Shown here: piece after piece, positions 19,159 to 27,695 of the stretch
Layout of the letters: each line of letters begins with the position of its first letter
Numbering within the stretch: the first letter of the stretch is position 1
DNA from: Jejuia sp049889775
GTDB taxonomy: Bacteria > Bacteroidota > Bacteroidia > Flavobacteriales > Flavobacteriaceae
DNA: 64,000 bases
NCBI GenBank assembly: GCA_049889775.1
Contig: JBMHCT010000013.1
Location: forward strand, 15,163 to 79,162
Direction of reading: 5' to 3'
The notes under the pieces: model-generated
Databases searched by the model: none
The model's input: only the letters and a program-made list of their open reading frames with translations
Told to the model about the DNA's origin: nothing
Program-made: the position numbers and the translations under genes

Positions 19159-20433
19159 TTAATTCCTAAAAATAGTCTGTTTTCTATCCGGTCCTACTGA
19201 AACTATAGTAATTGGAATTTCAAGCTCTTTTTCCAAGAATGCGATATATTCATTTAATGCTGCTGGTAATTCTGAAGCATCAGACATCTTAGTTAAATCT
19301 TCACTCCAACCGTTAAATTCAGTGTAAATAGGAGATACATTTTCTTCTTCTATATTGTAAGGTAAATGTTTAATGGTTTCTCCTTTATAATTATAAGCTG
19401 TACAAACTTTAAGTGTTTTAAATCCTGAAAGCACATCACCTTTCATCATCATCAATTGCGTTACACCGTTAACTTGACACGCATATTTTAAGGCCACTAA
19501 ATCTAACCAACCACAACGTCTTGGTCTTCCTGTAGTTGCTCCAAATTCATGGCCAACTTTTGCCATTGTAGCACCGTCTTCATCGAATAATTCCGTTGGG
19601 AAAGGGCCAGAACCTACTCTGGTAGTATAAGCCTTAAAAATCCCAAAAACATCACCTATTTGGTTTGGTGCAACACCTAAACCTGTACAAGCGCCAGCTG
19701 CTGTTGTATTACTTGATGTAACAAAAGGATAGGTTCCAAAATCAATATCCAATAAAGAACCTTGAGCACCTTCGGCTAAAATAGATTTTCCACTTTTTTG
19801 AGCTTGATAAACATACTCTTCAGAATCAATAAACGTCAAGGATTTTAAAACTTCTATAGCTTCACAAAACTCAGTTTCTAATTCTTCCAAATTATATTCA
19901 ATTTTCGCATCGTAGTAATCAATCATAGAAACGTGCTTATTTGTCAAAGCTTCATAACGCTCTTTCCAATCTGCAAGTTCTAGATCCCCAACACGAATCC
20001 CATTTCTGCCAGTTTTATCCATGTATGTTGGCCCTATACCTTTTAATGTAGAACCAATTTTTGCTTTTCCTTTAGAGGCTTCACTAGCGGCATCCAACAA
20101 TCTATGCGTTGGCAATATAATGTGTGCTTTTCTTGATATCAACAAGGACTTTCTGTAATCAATATCTTGTTCAGCTAATTTGTCTAATTCCTTTTTAAAG
20201 ATAACAGGGTCTATAACAACACCGTTTCCTACTAAATTAATTGCATCATCATGAAAAATTCCAGATGGAATGGTATGCAATACATGCTTTTTTCCATTAA
20301 AAACCAAAGTGTGTCCAGCATTGGGACCACCTTGAAAACGTGCAATAATATTATAGTTTTTTGTTAATACGTCAACAATTTTTCCTTTGCCTTCGTCTCC
20401 CCATTGTAATCCTAGTAGTAAATCTACCGCCAT
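19159..20433 (-). CDS. purA: Adenylosuccinate synthase
   Basis: 424 residues. It catalyses GTP-dependent joining of IMP and aspartate to adenylosuccinate, the first committed step to AMP. Motifs: GLQWGDEGKGK with catalytic D13, GGPNAGHT with catalytic H41, KGIGPTYMDK in the IMP region, TTAAGACTG, and TTGRPRRCGW with the aspartate/IMP-binding arginines. Length is normal. It lies 31 bp downstream of the fur-family gene and probably shares its transcript. purM, another purine gene, lies separately at 45796. Confidence 0.98.
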   Translation of the reverse strand: MAVDLLLGLQWGDEGKGKIVDVLTKNYNIIARFQGGPNAGHTLVFNGKKHVLHTIPSGIFHDDAINLVGNGVVIDPVIFKKELDKLAEQDIDYRKSLLISRKAHIILPTHRLLDAASEASKGKAKIGSTLKGIGPTYMDKTGRNGIRVGDLELADWKERYEALTNKHVSMIDYYDAKIEYNLEELETEFCEAIEVLKSLTFIDSEEYVYQAQKSGKSILAEGAQGSLLDIDFGTYPFVTSSNTTAAGACTGLGVAPNQIGDVFGIFKAYTTRVGSGPFPTELFDEDGATMAKVGHEFGATTGRPRRCGWLDLVALKYACQVNGVTQLMMMKGDVLSGFKTLKVCTAYNYKGETIKHLPYNIEEENVSPIYTEFNGWSEDLTKMSDASELPAALNEYIAFLEKELEIPITIVSVGPDRKQTIFRN

Positions 20434-20464
20434 CTTAAAAGTAAATTAGTTAAAAGTGAATTAG

Positions 20465-20935
20465 TTAGTTGTTTTCTGAATTAGTTTCTGAAGTGTTTCT
20501 ATTTCCGTAGAAATAAAGCGAATGATTATTAATTTTGATATTGAACACCTCTTCGATAGTTTTTTTAATGGATTGTATTCTTGGATCGCAAAACTCTATT
20601 ACCTCTCCAGTATCGGTCAGGATAACATGATCATGTTGTCTATCAAAATAAGACTTTTCATAATGCGCTTGATTTTGACCAAATTGATGCTTTCTCACCA
20701 ATTTACATTCCATTAGCAATTCAATAGTATTGTATAAGGTTGCTCTCGATACACGATAGTTTTTATTTTTCATATTGAGATATAACGACTCAATATCAAA
20801 ATGTTCGTTACTATCATATATTTCTTGTAAAATAGCGTAGCGTTCAGGTGTTTTTCTATGCCCTTTTTCTTCGAGAAAGCTGGTGAAAACGCTTTTTACA
20901 ATCTCCTGATTTTTACTATCTGTATTTGAATTCAT
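20465..20935 (-). CDS. Fur family transcriptional regulator
   Basis: 156 residues. The winged helix (about 10-90) reads GHRKTPERYAILQEIY, HFDIESLY and VSRATLYNTIELL, the Fur recognition helix. The metal-binding region has HYEKSYFDRQHDHVIL and EVIEFCDPRI. The structural CxxC cysteine pairs of Fur/Zur are missing (only one cysteine in EFCDP), so the structural zinc site is absent or different. It could be an iron, zinc or peroxide regulator; the sequence alone does not decide. It is placed between relA/spoT and purA, all minus strand with small gaps. Confidence 0.9.
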   Translation of the reverse strand: MNSNTDSKNQEIVKSVFTSFLEEKGHRKTPERYAILQEIYDSNEHFDIESLYLNMKNKNYRVSRATLYNTIELLMECKLVRKHQFGQNQAHYEKSYFDRQHDHVILTDTGEVIEFCDPRIQSIKKTIEEVFNIKINNHSLYFYGNRNTSETNSENN

Positions 20936-20957
20936 AATTGCGGTGCAAATTTACACT

Positions 20958-23180
20958 TTAAACTCTTGAAACCTTGTCGATACCATTAATTTTTTTAAGG
21001 TTATTTAATATTTTTTTCAACAGTGCTTTGTTCTTAACTACCAGTTTTATTTTACCAGAAAAGATCCCATCATCTGTTTCGAAGTTAAGACTTTTCATGT
21101 TAACATGCATATTGTTAGAAATCACCTTTGTTATTTCATTTACCAATCCCATATGGTCTATGCCAGAAACTCTAATTTCAGTAGCGTATTCTTGTTGCGA
21201 AGAATCTATCCATTTTGCCTTCATAATACGATAGGCGTAATTGGATTGCAAACTTAGTGCATTGGGGCAATTGTGCTTGTGCACTTTAATACCTTCAGAA
21301 ACCGTTAAGAATCCAAAAACTTCATCTCCAGGAATGGGATTACAGCAATTGGACAGTTTGTAATCTAGCTTTTCTTCTTCTTTATTAAACACTAACGAAT
21401 CGTAATTTGAAGTTACTTCATCTTTTTCTAGTTGTTCTTTAGAGATGCTAGATTTTCTTGTAATTTTATTTTTGATGAAACTTACAAACGCATTACTTCT
21501 AGACGCGGCAAAGTCTTTAAGTATGGTGTTATCGATAGACCCTATACTTACACGGTAAAATAAATCTAGACTGGTCTTCAAATTAAAGTGTCGGACTAGA
21601 TCATTAACGGTAGACTCGTTTAGAGTAATTTTAAGTTGCCTTAACTTACGTCTTAAAATTTCTTTGCCTTCTTCACCTTTAAGCTTTCTATCCTCCCGAA
21701 GCGCAGATTTTATTTTAGCTCTGGCCCTAGCTGTGGTTGCATAATTTAGCCAGTTGGCATTGGGCTCAGATGAATCTGAAGTTATGATTTCCACTTGGTC
21801 GCCACTATTTAGTTCATGACTAAGTGGCACAAGTTTATTGTTTACTTTTGCGCCTCTGGTGTGCATGCCAACTTCGGTATGTATGTGGAATGCAAAATCT
21901 AGTGATGTGGCACCTTTTGGTAACGATTTTAACTCACCCTTTGGTGTAAACACAAATATTTCTTGAGAGTATAAATTGAGTTTAAATTGCTCAACAAAAT
22001 CAACGGCATTAAGGCTCGGGTTTTCAAGTGCTTCTTGTAATCTATTAATCCAATTTTCTAGATTGTCTTCTTTTTCAGATTCTTGTTTGTACTTATAATG
22101 TGCTGCATAACCTTTTTCAGCAATTTCATGCATACGCTCACTTCGTATTTGCACTTCAACCCATCGTCCTTTAGGTCCCATTACGGTAATATGCAAAGCC
22201 TCGTAGCCTGTGCTTTTTGGAGATGTAATCCAATCGCGAAGGCGTAATGGGTTTGGTCTAAAAAAATCCGTTACTATGGAATAAATTTTCCAAGCAAGAA
22301 ATTTTTCATTCCGCTCGTCACTTTCATAGATAATTCTAATGGCAAACTTGTCGTAAACTTCGTCAAAAGCAACCCCTTGTTTTACCATTTTTTTACGAAT
22401 AGAAAAAATGGATTTCGGTCGTCCTTTAATGGTGTATTCAAAATCCTCTTTATCCAAAGATTTTTTTATCACCTCGCTAAATTGCTCAATATACTTATCC
22501 TGCTCCTCCTTACTTTCTTTTATTTTATTAAGAATATCAGTGTAAACATCAGGTTCGGTGTATTTTAAGGCTAAATCTTCTAATTCATTTTTAATATTGT
22601 AAAGCCCAATTCTATGTGCAAGAGGAGCATAAATATAAAGTGTTTCAGATGCTATTTTAACCTGTTTGTCAGGTCTCATGGAATCCATGGTTTGCATGTT
22701 GTGCAAACGATCCGCTATTTTGATGATAATAACCCTAACATCATCATTGAGGGTTAAAAGCATTTTCCTGAAATTTTCGGCTTGCAAAGACACATCCATG
22801 TCTTTCTCCTTACTTAAAGAAGAAATTTTGGTTAAACCATCTACAATTCTGGCAACAGTCTCACCAAATAATTGTTCAATATCGTTAATGGAATAATCCT
22901 CGCAATCTTCAACCACATCATGTAATAGAGCAGCGGCAATGGATGTAGCGTCCAGACCAATTTCTTGGGCTACAATTCGGGCAACAGCAAGAGGGTGAAA
23001 AATATAGGCTTCACCAGATTTTCGTCGCTGTGTTTTATGGCCATCCAGAGCAACTTCAAAGGCTTTCCTAATTAGTTTCTTGTCCTCGTTAGAAAGCGTT
23101 GTATAACTAACTTTTAAAAGGTTTTTATAGGCTTTAGCAATTGCTTTGTTTTCTTTCTCGATCTCTTCTTCAGACATCAA
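20958..23180 (-). CDS. RelA/SpoT family (p)ppGpp synthetase/hydrolase
   Basis: 740 residues, a long RSH enzyme that makes and degrades (p)ppGpp in the stringent response. Domains: HD hydrolase (about 45-190) with LLHDVVEDCEDY and IIKIADRLHNM intact; synthetase (about 235-350) with YDKFAIRIIY, STGYEALHITVMGP and EVQIRSERMHEIAE; TGS (about 400-460) FVFTPKGELKSLPKGATSLDFAF; a zinc-finger/helical part with SNCCNPIPGDEV; and ACT (about 665-740). Both catalytic halves keep their motifs, so it should be bifunctional. It ends 22 bp before the fur-like gene. Confidence 0.96.
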   Translation of the reverse strand: MMSEEEIEKENKAIAKAYKNLLKVSYTTLSNEDKKLIRKAFEVALDGHKTQRRKSGEAYIFHPLAVARIVAQEIGLDATSIAAALLHDVVEDCEDYSINDIEQLFGETVARIVDGLTKISSLSKEKDMDVSLQAENFRKMLLTLNDDVRVIIIKIADRLHNMQTMDSMRPDKQVKIASETLYIYAPLAHRIGLYNIKNELEDLALKYTEPDVYTDILNKIKESKEEQDKYIEQFSEVIKKSLDKEDFEYTIKGRPKSIFSIRKKMVKQGVAFDEVYDKFAIRIIYESDERNEKFLAWKIYSIVTDFFRPNPLRLRDWITSPKSTGYEALHITVMGPKGRWVEVQIRSERMHEIAEKGYAAHYKYKQESEKEDNLENWINRLQEALENPSLNAVDFVEQFKLNLYSQEIFVFTPKGELKSLPKGATSLDFAFHIHTEVGMHTRGAKVNNKLVPLSHELNSGDQVEIITSDSSEPNANWLNYATTARARAKIKSALREDRKLKGEEGKEILRRKLRQLKITLNESTVNDLVRHFNLKTSLDLFYRVSIGSIDNTILKDFAASRSNAFVSFIKNKITRKSSISKEQLEKDEVTSNYDSLVFNKEEEKLDYKLSNCCNPIPGDEVFGFLTVSEGIKVHKHNCPNALSLQSNYAYRIMKAKWIDSSQQEYATEIRVSGIDHMGLVNEITKVISNNMHVNMKSLNFETDDGIFSGKIKLVVKNKALLKKILNNLKKINGIDKVSRV

Positions 23181-23230
23181 ATAAAAGTAATATAAACTGT
23201 TTAAATAGCCAATATGATAGTACTATTTTT

Positions 23231-23809
23231 TTAAGGTAGGCTGTTTAGAAATGCTACCAGTTGTGAGACGGCTTTTCCTCTATGTCCTATCTTATTTTTT
23301 AAAGCTAATTCCATTTCGGCAAATGTTTCGCTGTAGCCAGTTGGTTTAAAAATAGGATCGTATCCAAAGCCGCTTTTTCCAATTTTTTGATGTGTGATTT
23401 CACCTTCGCAAATTCCCGTGAATTGTGTTTCTTTTTCACCTAAAATAAGAGAAATAACCGTTTTAAAATGTGCGTTTCTGTTGTTTTGTGGCTTTAAGTT
23501 TTTAAGAAGCAGATTCATATTGTCATCAGCATTTCTTTGTAAACCAGCATAACGTGCGGAAAACACACCAGGTTCTCCATTTAAGACCTTAACTTCTAAA
23601 CCAGTATCATCTGCAAAACAATCATAACCATATTTTTCTTTTATATAATGCGATTTTTGATAGGCGTTGCCTTCGATGGTGTTTTGTGTTTCAGGAATAT
23701 CTTCAAAACAACCAATATCTTTTAACGACAATAGTTTTATTCCGGAAGGAATTAGAGCTTGTACTTCTCTTAATTTATTTTGATTGTTGGTAGCAAATAC
23801 TAATTCCAT
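23231..23809 (-). CDS. rdgB: Non-canonical purine NTP pyrophosphatase (RdgB/HAM1)
   Basis: 192 residues. It hydrolyses dITP, XTP and ITP to the monophosphate and pyrophosphate, cleaning the nucleotide pool. Family motifs: the start ELVFATNNQNKLREV, the catalytic stretch DCFADDTGLEV with its two aspartates, GVFSARYAG, GFGYDPIF for base recognition, and the end KNKIGHRGKAV. Length matches the family (about 190-200). It lies 50 bp upstream of relA/spoT on the same strand. Confidence 0.97.
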   Translation of the reverse strand: MELVFATNNQNKLREVQALIPSGIKLLSLKDIGCFEDIPETQNTIEGNAYQKSHYIKEKYGYDCFADDTGLEVKVLNGEPGVFSARYAGLQRNADDNMNLLLKNLKPQNNRNAHFKTVISLILGEKETQFTGICEGEITHQKIGKSGFGYDPIFKPTGYSETFAEMELALKNKIGHRGKAVSQLVAFLNSLP

Positions 23810-23849
23810 TTCAACGTTTTATGGCGAAAATAGTATTAATACGGCTATA

Positions 23850-24233
23850 CTAAAAACTAATAGTACAACTTTGAGATTTCCCAAACCATTTTACACGATA
23901 TTTTGAGGCCATTTTATAAATGCTATCGCAAATTAGTCTCGGAATAAAAGCATGAAGCGCAGCAACCCGTTGCCATTTAGGAATCTTTGAAACTATTTTT
24001 AAAAACCCATCAGAATGTGTTTGGACACCATCCTCATCAATTAAAATAACAGTATCCAAAGTTGTAGTAGGAAAATGGTGTTGGGTTAGTAGCTCTTGTC
24101 CTCTTGAAGATTGAAATGGAATAAATTTGAAGGTGTTTACAGGTGCAAACTTTAGTAACCAGCCCACAACGCCGTTACATAAATTACATTCTCCATCAAA
24201 TACAATGATAGCTTTGGTTTCGGTTGTATCCAT
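23850..24233 (-). CDS. DCC family thiol-disulfide oxidoreductase (DUF393)
   Basis: 127 residues beginning with IVFDGECNLCNGVVGWLL, the DxxCxxC signature that names this small thioredoxin-like family. Further conserved features are FIPFQSSRGQELL, the SDGFLKI turn and a C-terminal YRVKWFGKSQSC. A redox role is assumed from the CxxC motif, but the substrate is unknown. It lies 40 bp upstream of rdgB on the same strand. Confidence 0.9.
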   Translation of the reverse strand: MDTTETKAIIVFDGECNLCNGVVGWLLKFAPVNTFKFIPFQSSRGQELLTQHHFPTTTLDTVILIDEDGVQTHSDGFLKIVSKIPKWQRVAALHAFIPRLICDSIYKMASKYRVKWFGKSQSCTISF

Positions 24234-24385
24234 AATTAATCGATTATGTTAAAAGTAGACGTTACATTACATAGTTACTTTCAAGGTTGCACGTATTTTA
24301 TATTTTTTTTATGATTATTGTCAACTTATATCGTTTTTAAAAATCGTAATTTAACACTGAGATAAATTTTTAAATTGAACCGACT

Positions 24386-24685
24386 ATGACAGTAAATTTT
24401 CAGTACGTAGATGTTGATGTAAGTGAAACACTTTCAAGTTTTACTCAGGACAAACTAGAAAAATTGTTTAACCGATATGAGTTCCTCATTAATGCCTCGG
24501 TCTATTTTAAACAAGATGAAAAAGATCATGAAAAGGGCAAGATCTGTAATATAGAATTGAGTTTACCAGGGCCAAGGATTTATGCCACATCAAACGAGCA
24601 TAATTTTGAAGTTTCGGTTAGAGAAACGATTAGCGATTTAGAGAGACAACTTAAAAAGCGTAAGCAGGTTTATAAGGCATATTAA
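24386..24685 (+). CDS. hpf: Ribosome hibernation promoting factor (short HPF/RaiA)
   Basis: 99 residues, single-domain form. The beta-alpha-beta fold begins MTVNFQYVDVDVSETLSSF, continues with NRYEFLINASVYFKQDE and CNIELSLPGPRIYATS, and ends in the basic helix DLERQLKKRKQVYKAY, which contacts the 30S subunit. It lacks the C-terminal dimerization domain of long HPF, so by analogy it binds 70S ribosomes or assists 100S formation as in the short form. It is divergent from the DUF393 gene and ends at a shared terminator with rlmH. Confidence 0.9.
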   Translation: MTVNFQYVDVDVSETLSSFTQDKLEKLFNRYEFLINASVYFKQDEKDHEKGKICNIELSLPGPRIYATSNEHNFEVSVRETISDLERQLKKRKQVYKAY

Positions 24686-24710
24686 GTTTTTTAGATACAG
24701 CTAAAGATTA

Positions 24711-24746
24711 AAAAGGGGTGATTTAAATTGTTGAATCATCCCTTTT
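24711..24746. terminator. Bidirectional terminator between hpf and rlmH
   Basis: AAAAGGGGTGATT (24711-24723) and AATCATCCCTTTT (24734-24746) form a stem with one wobble/mismatch and a 10-nt loop, flanked by A and T runs. It lies between two convergent genes. Confidence 0.85.
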
Positions 24747-24764
24747 TTAACTGCAAACATCAAA

Positions 24765-25238
24765 TCATTGATGGTGATATGGTTCATTCCTTAAAATGGT
24801 AAAGCCTCTATATAATTGTTCAATAAAAAACAGGCGCACCATTTGGTGCGAAAATGTCATTTTAGAGAGCGAAATTTTACCATTTGCTTTTTTGTATACC
24901 TCTTCTGAAAATCCGTAAGGCCCTCCAATTACAAAAGTCACTTGCTTTATGCCAGAATTCATATGTTTTTGAAGGTATCTAGCAAAATTTACAGAACTAA
25001 ATTCTTTCCCTTTTTCATCTAAAAGAATGAGCGCTTCTCCAGCTGATGGTTTTTTTAAAATAAGTTCACCTTCTTTTTGTTTCTGTTCGTTTTCACTTAA
25101 ATTCTTACTATTTTTTAGATCTGGTATAATTTCAAATTGAAACTTAATATAGTGGTTTAACCGATTTTTATAAACGTCAATTAGCGTTATAAGTTCCTTA
25201 TTATCAGTTTTTCCTATGGCAAGTAGTTTAATCGTCAT
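24765..25238 (-). CDS. rlmH: 23S rRNA (pseudouridine1915-N3)-methyltransferase RlmH
   Basis: 157 residues, SPOUT-class knotted methyltransferase acting on helix 69 of 23S rRNA in the assembled ribosome. The start KLLAIGKTDNKEL, ALILLDEKGKEFSS, the SAM-binding VTFVIGGPYGFSEEV, SLSKMTFSHQMVRLFFIEQLYR and the terminal NEPYHHQ are the full family pattern. Length is exact. It is divergent from nadC. Confidence 0.97.
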   Translation of the reverse strand: MTIKLLAIGKTDNKELITLIDVYKNRLNHYIKFQFEIIPDLKNSKNLSENEQKQKEGELILKKPSAGEALILLDEKGKEFSSVNFARYLQKHMNSGIKQVTFVIGGPYGFSEEVYKKANGKISLSKMTFSHQMVRLFFIEQLYRGFTILRNEPYHHQ

Positions 25239-25347
25239 TTGGTAAAATTAAAAGTTCTATTTTATGAAATTTATATTTTCTCGCAATAAAACTAAAAAAT
25301 TCGCAAATTAATATTCCATTTATTATTTTAGCCGAAATTTCCCTAGT

Positions 25348-26208
25348 ATGATTACGAAAGATTATTTCGAAAAAGAAGTAGCTTACATTATAGAAAACGC
25401 TATAAGAGAAGATGTTGGAGATGGCGATCATAGTTCTTTAGCATGTATTCCTGAAAATGCTCGCGGAAGAGCGAAATTATTAGTTAAGGACAAAGGTGTG
25501 ATTGCAGGTGTTAATTTTGCACGTCGCGTTTTTGATTATGTTGATAAAAACCTTAGGGTAGATGTTAAAATAGAAGATGGTACACCCGTATCTTACGGAG
25601 ATGTAGTATTGTATGTAGAAGGGCCTTCTCAATCTATTTTAAAGGCTGAACGTACACTTTTAAATGCGATGCAACGCATGAGCGCCATAGCTACAAAAAC
25701 TAGAAGTTTTGTAGATTTATTAGAAGGTACAAAAGCACAAATTTTAGACACTAGAAAAACCACTCCTGGAATTAGAATTTTGGAGAAATGGGCAGTGCAA
25801 CTTGGAGGAGGAAAAAATCACCGATTTGCATTGTACGATATGATTATGCTCAAGGATAACCATATTGATTTTGCTGGTGGTATTACCAAAGCCATTACTA
25901 TGACTAAAGAGTACCTTGCCGAAACTGGAAAAGATCTTCAAATTATGGTAGAGGCTAGGGATTTGGTTGAAGTTGAGGAGATTCTTGAAAACGATGGTGT
26001 CTATAGAATATTATTAGATAATTTTGATTACGAAGACACAAAAAAAGCGGTTGAGTTAATTGGTGATAAATGTCTTACTGAGAGTTCTGGTAATATTAAT
26101 GAGACCACTATTCGGTACTATGCAGAGTGTGGTGTAGATTATATTTCGTGTGGTGCCTTAACACATTCTGTCCATAATATGGATTTAAGCCTGAAAGCGG
26201 TTAAATAA
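25348..26208 (+). CDS. nadC: Nicotinate-nucleotide pyrophosphorylase (carboxylating)
   Basis: 286 residues. It converts quinolinate and PRPP to nicotinate mononucleotide in de novo NAD synthesis. Motifs: REDVGDGDHSS near the N-terminus, LNAMQRMSAIATKTR, ILDTRKTTPGIRILEKWAV, GGGKNHRFALYDMIMLKDNH with the quinolinate- and PRPP-binding basic residues, LLDNFDYEDTKKAV and SGNINETTIRYYAECGVDYIS. Length is normal for type II. nadA and nadB are not in the window. yihY follows 96 bp later. Confidence 0.97.
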   Translation: MITKDYFEKEVAYIIENAIREDVGDGDHSSLACIPENARGRAKLLVKDKGVIAGVNFARRVFDYVDKNLRVDVKIEDGTPVSYGDVVLYVEGPSQSILKAERTLLNAMQRMSAIATKTRSFVDLLEGTKAQILDTRKTTPGIRILEKWAVQLGGGKNHRFALYDMIMLKDNHIDFAGGITKAITMTKEYLAETGKDLQIMVEARDLVEVEEILENDGVYRILLDNFDYEDTKKAVELIGDKCLTESSGNINETTIRYYAECGVDYISCGALTHSVHNMDLSLKAVK

Positions 26209-26304
26209 TATATTTACTCTTATTTTCTGAAATAGTATTGGAGATTAGTGCTGCCAATTTTTTAACTTGCCTGTTATAAGTAGAAAAGAAAATTCTAGCC
26301 ATTA

Positions 26305-27261
26305 ATGACAAAACCTATAGAAGATAGACTGGATAAAATTCCTGTAGTTAACATCTTAGTTAGGTTATTAAAGCAGATAAAATTACCGGGTTTTGAAGGG
26401 TTGTCTACTTACGACCTGATGGAACTTTATGTAATGGGCATTGTAAAAGGAGCCCTTACTACAAGAGCTAGTGCTATCGCATTCAGTTTCTTTACAGCCA
26501 TCTTTCCATTTTTGCTTTTTGTTATTATTCTAATTCCGTACATACCGATTACTGATTTTGAAACAGAATTTCTGGATTTTTTAAATTCGTTCTTGCCCCC
26601 TCAAACTTCAGATTTCTTTTTTTCTAACATATTTGAAAACATTAGTAGTGGTGGTAGTGCAGGATTAATTTCTTCGGTGTTTTTATTATCAATGCTCCTT
26701 ATGGCAAACGGTGTAAATGCTGTTTTTTCTGGTTTTGAAAACTCTTATCACGAACAGCTGACCAGAAACGTATTTCAACAATATTTGTACGCATTGGGAA
26801 TTGCTTTGATACTAGCAATTTTGGTGTTACTTACTGTTGCTGTTTTTGGTTATTTTCAAATATATATTCTTGATCCTGTATACGAAAGTTTGAGTGGAGC
26901 ACCAATTGATGAAGATAGTGACCAAGGGTTGGGATGGATTATATTTGCGAAATATATGTTTTTTGTGCTAATGGTATACATAGGTACAGCTACTTTGTAT
27001 TATTTTGGCACTAAGGAAGGGCGCAACGCGCGTTTCTTTTCCATAGGTGCATTGCTAACCACCCTATTAATTATTTTAACCTCGTATTTATTTGGAATTT
27101 ATATTGACAATTTTTCCAAGTATAATGAGTTATATGGTTCTATTGGAGCACTTTTAATATTGTTGTTGTATTTATGGTTGAATTCCAATATTTTGTTGTT
27201 GGGATATGAATTGAATGCGTCCTTAAATATTTTACGCAAACTAAGAAAACATGAGGCATAA
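26305..27261 (+). CDS. YihY/virulence factor BrkB family membrane protein
   Basis: 318 residues, six predicted TM helices. Family marks are RASAIAFSFFTAIFPFLLF in the first helix, a long second loop (PPQTSDFFFSNIFENISSGGSAG), NAVFSGFENSYH, and GSIGALLILLLYLWLNSNILLLGYELNA near the end. The family was once called ribonuclease BN by mistake; its real function is unknown. Its last 11 bp overlap the start of the DUF2147 gene, so they are translationally linked. Confidence 0.9.
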   Translation: MTKPIEDRLDKIPVVNILVRLLKQIKLPGFEGLSTYDLMELYVMGIVKGALTTRASAIAFSFFTAIFPFLLFVIILIPYIPITDFETEFLDFLNSFLPPQTSDFFFSNIFENISSGGSAGLISSVFLLSMLLMANGVNAVFSGFENSYHEQLTRNVFQQYLYALGIALILAILVLLTVAVFGYFQIYILDPVYESLSGAPIDEDSDQGLGWIIFAKYMFFVLMVYIGTATLYYFGTKEGRNARFFSIGALLTTLLIILTSYLFGIYIDNFSKYNELYGSIGALLILLLYLWLNSNILLLGYELNASLNILRKLRKHEA

Positions 27262-27676
27262 AATTTTAATACTACTATTTGGTTTAATGTTAAGCTTAGC
27301 TCAAGCACAAGATATCTTTGGAAAATGGAGAACTATTGATGATGAAACTGGTGAGGCGAAATCAATAGTTGAGATTTATGAAAGCAACGGAAAGGTTTTT
27401 GGCAAAATAGTAGATATTTTGAATCCAGAACGAAAAAATGCCATTTGCACAAAATGTGAAGGTGATGATAAAGGGAAGCTCGTACTTGGTTTTGTATTGA
27501 TTAGAAATCTGGAGAAAGAAGGTGAGTACTATGAAGGTGGCACAATTTTCGATCCTCAAAAGGGTAAAAAGTATAAATGCCGCATCGGTTTAGATGAAGG
27601 TAATAAAGACTTGCTTCAAGTAAGAGGTTATGTAGCATTCTTTTATGTTACGCAATATTGGGAGCGCATAAAATAA
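27251..27676 (+). CDS. DUF2147 domain protein, secreted
   Basis: 141 residues. The Sec signal peptide ends LAQAQ (about residue 20), then DIFGKWRTIDDETGEAKSIVEIYE, the typical DUF2147 opening. The centre has CTKCEGDDKGKLVLGFVLI, in which the CxxC pair is conserved, and the end has VRGYVAFFYVTQYWERI. It is probably a small lipocalin-like beta-barrel in the periplasm. Function is not known. It overlaps yihY and precedes priA by 19 bp. Confidence 0.88.
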   Translation: MRHKILILLFGLMLSLAQAQDIFGKWRTIDDETGEAKSIVEIYESNGKVFGKIVDILNPERKNAICTKCEGDDKGKLVLGFVLIRNLEKEGEYYEGGTIFDPQKGKKYKCRIGLDEGNKDLLQVRGYVAFFYVTQYWERIK

Positions 27677-27695
27677 CTTTATTTTTTCAGGATAT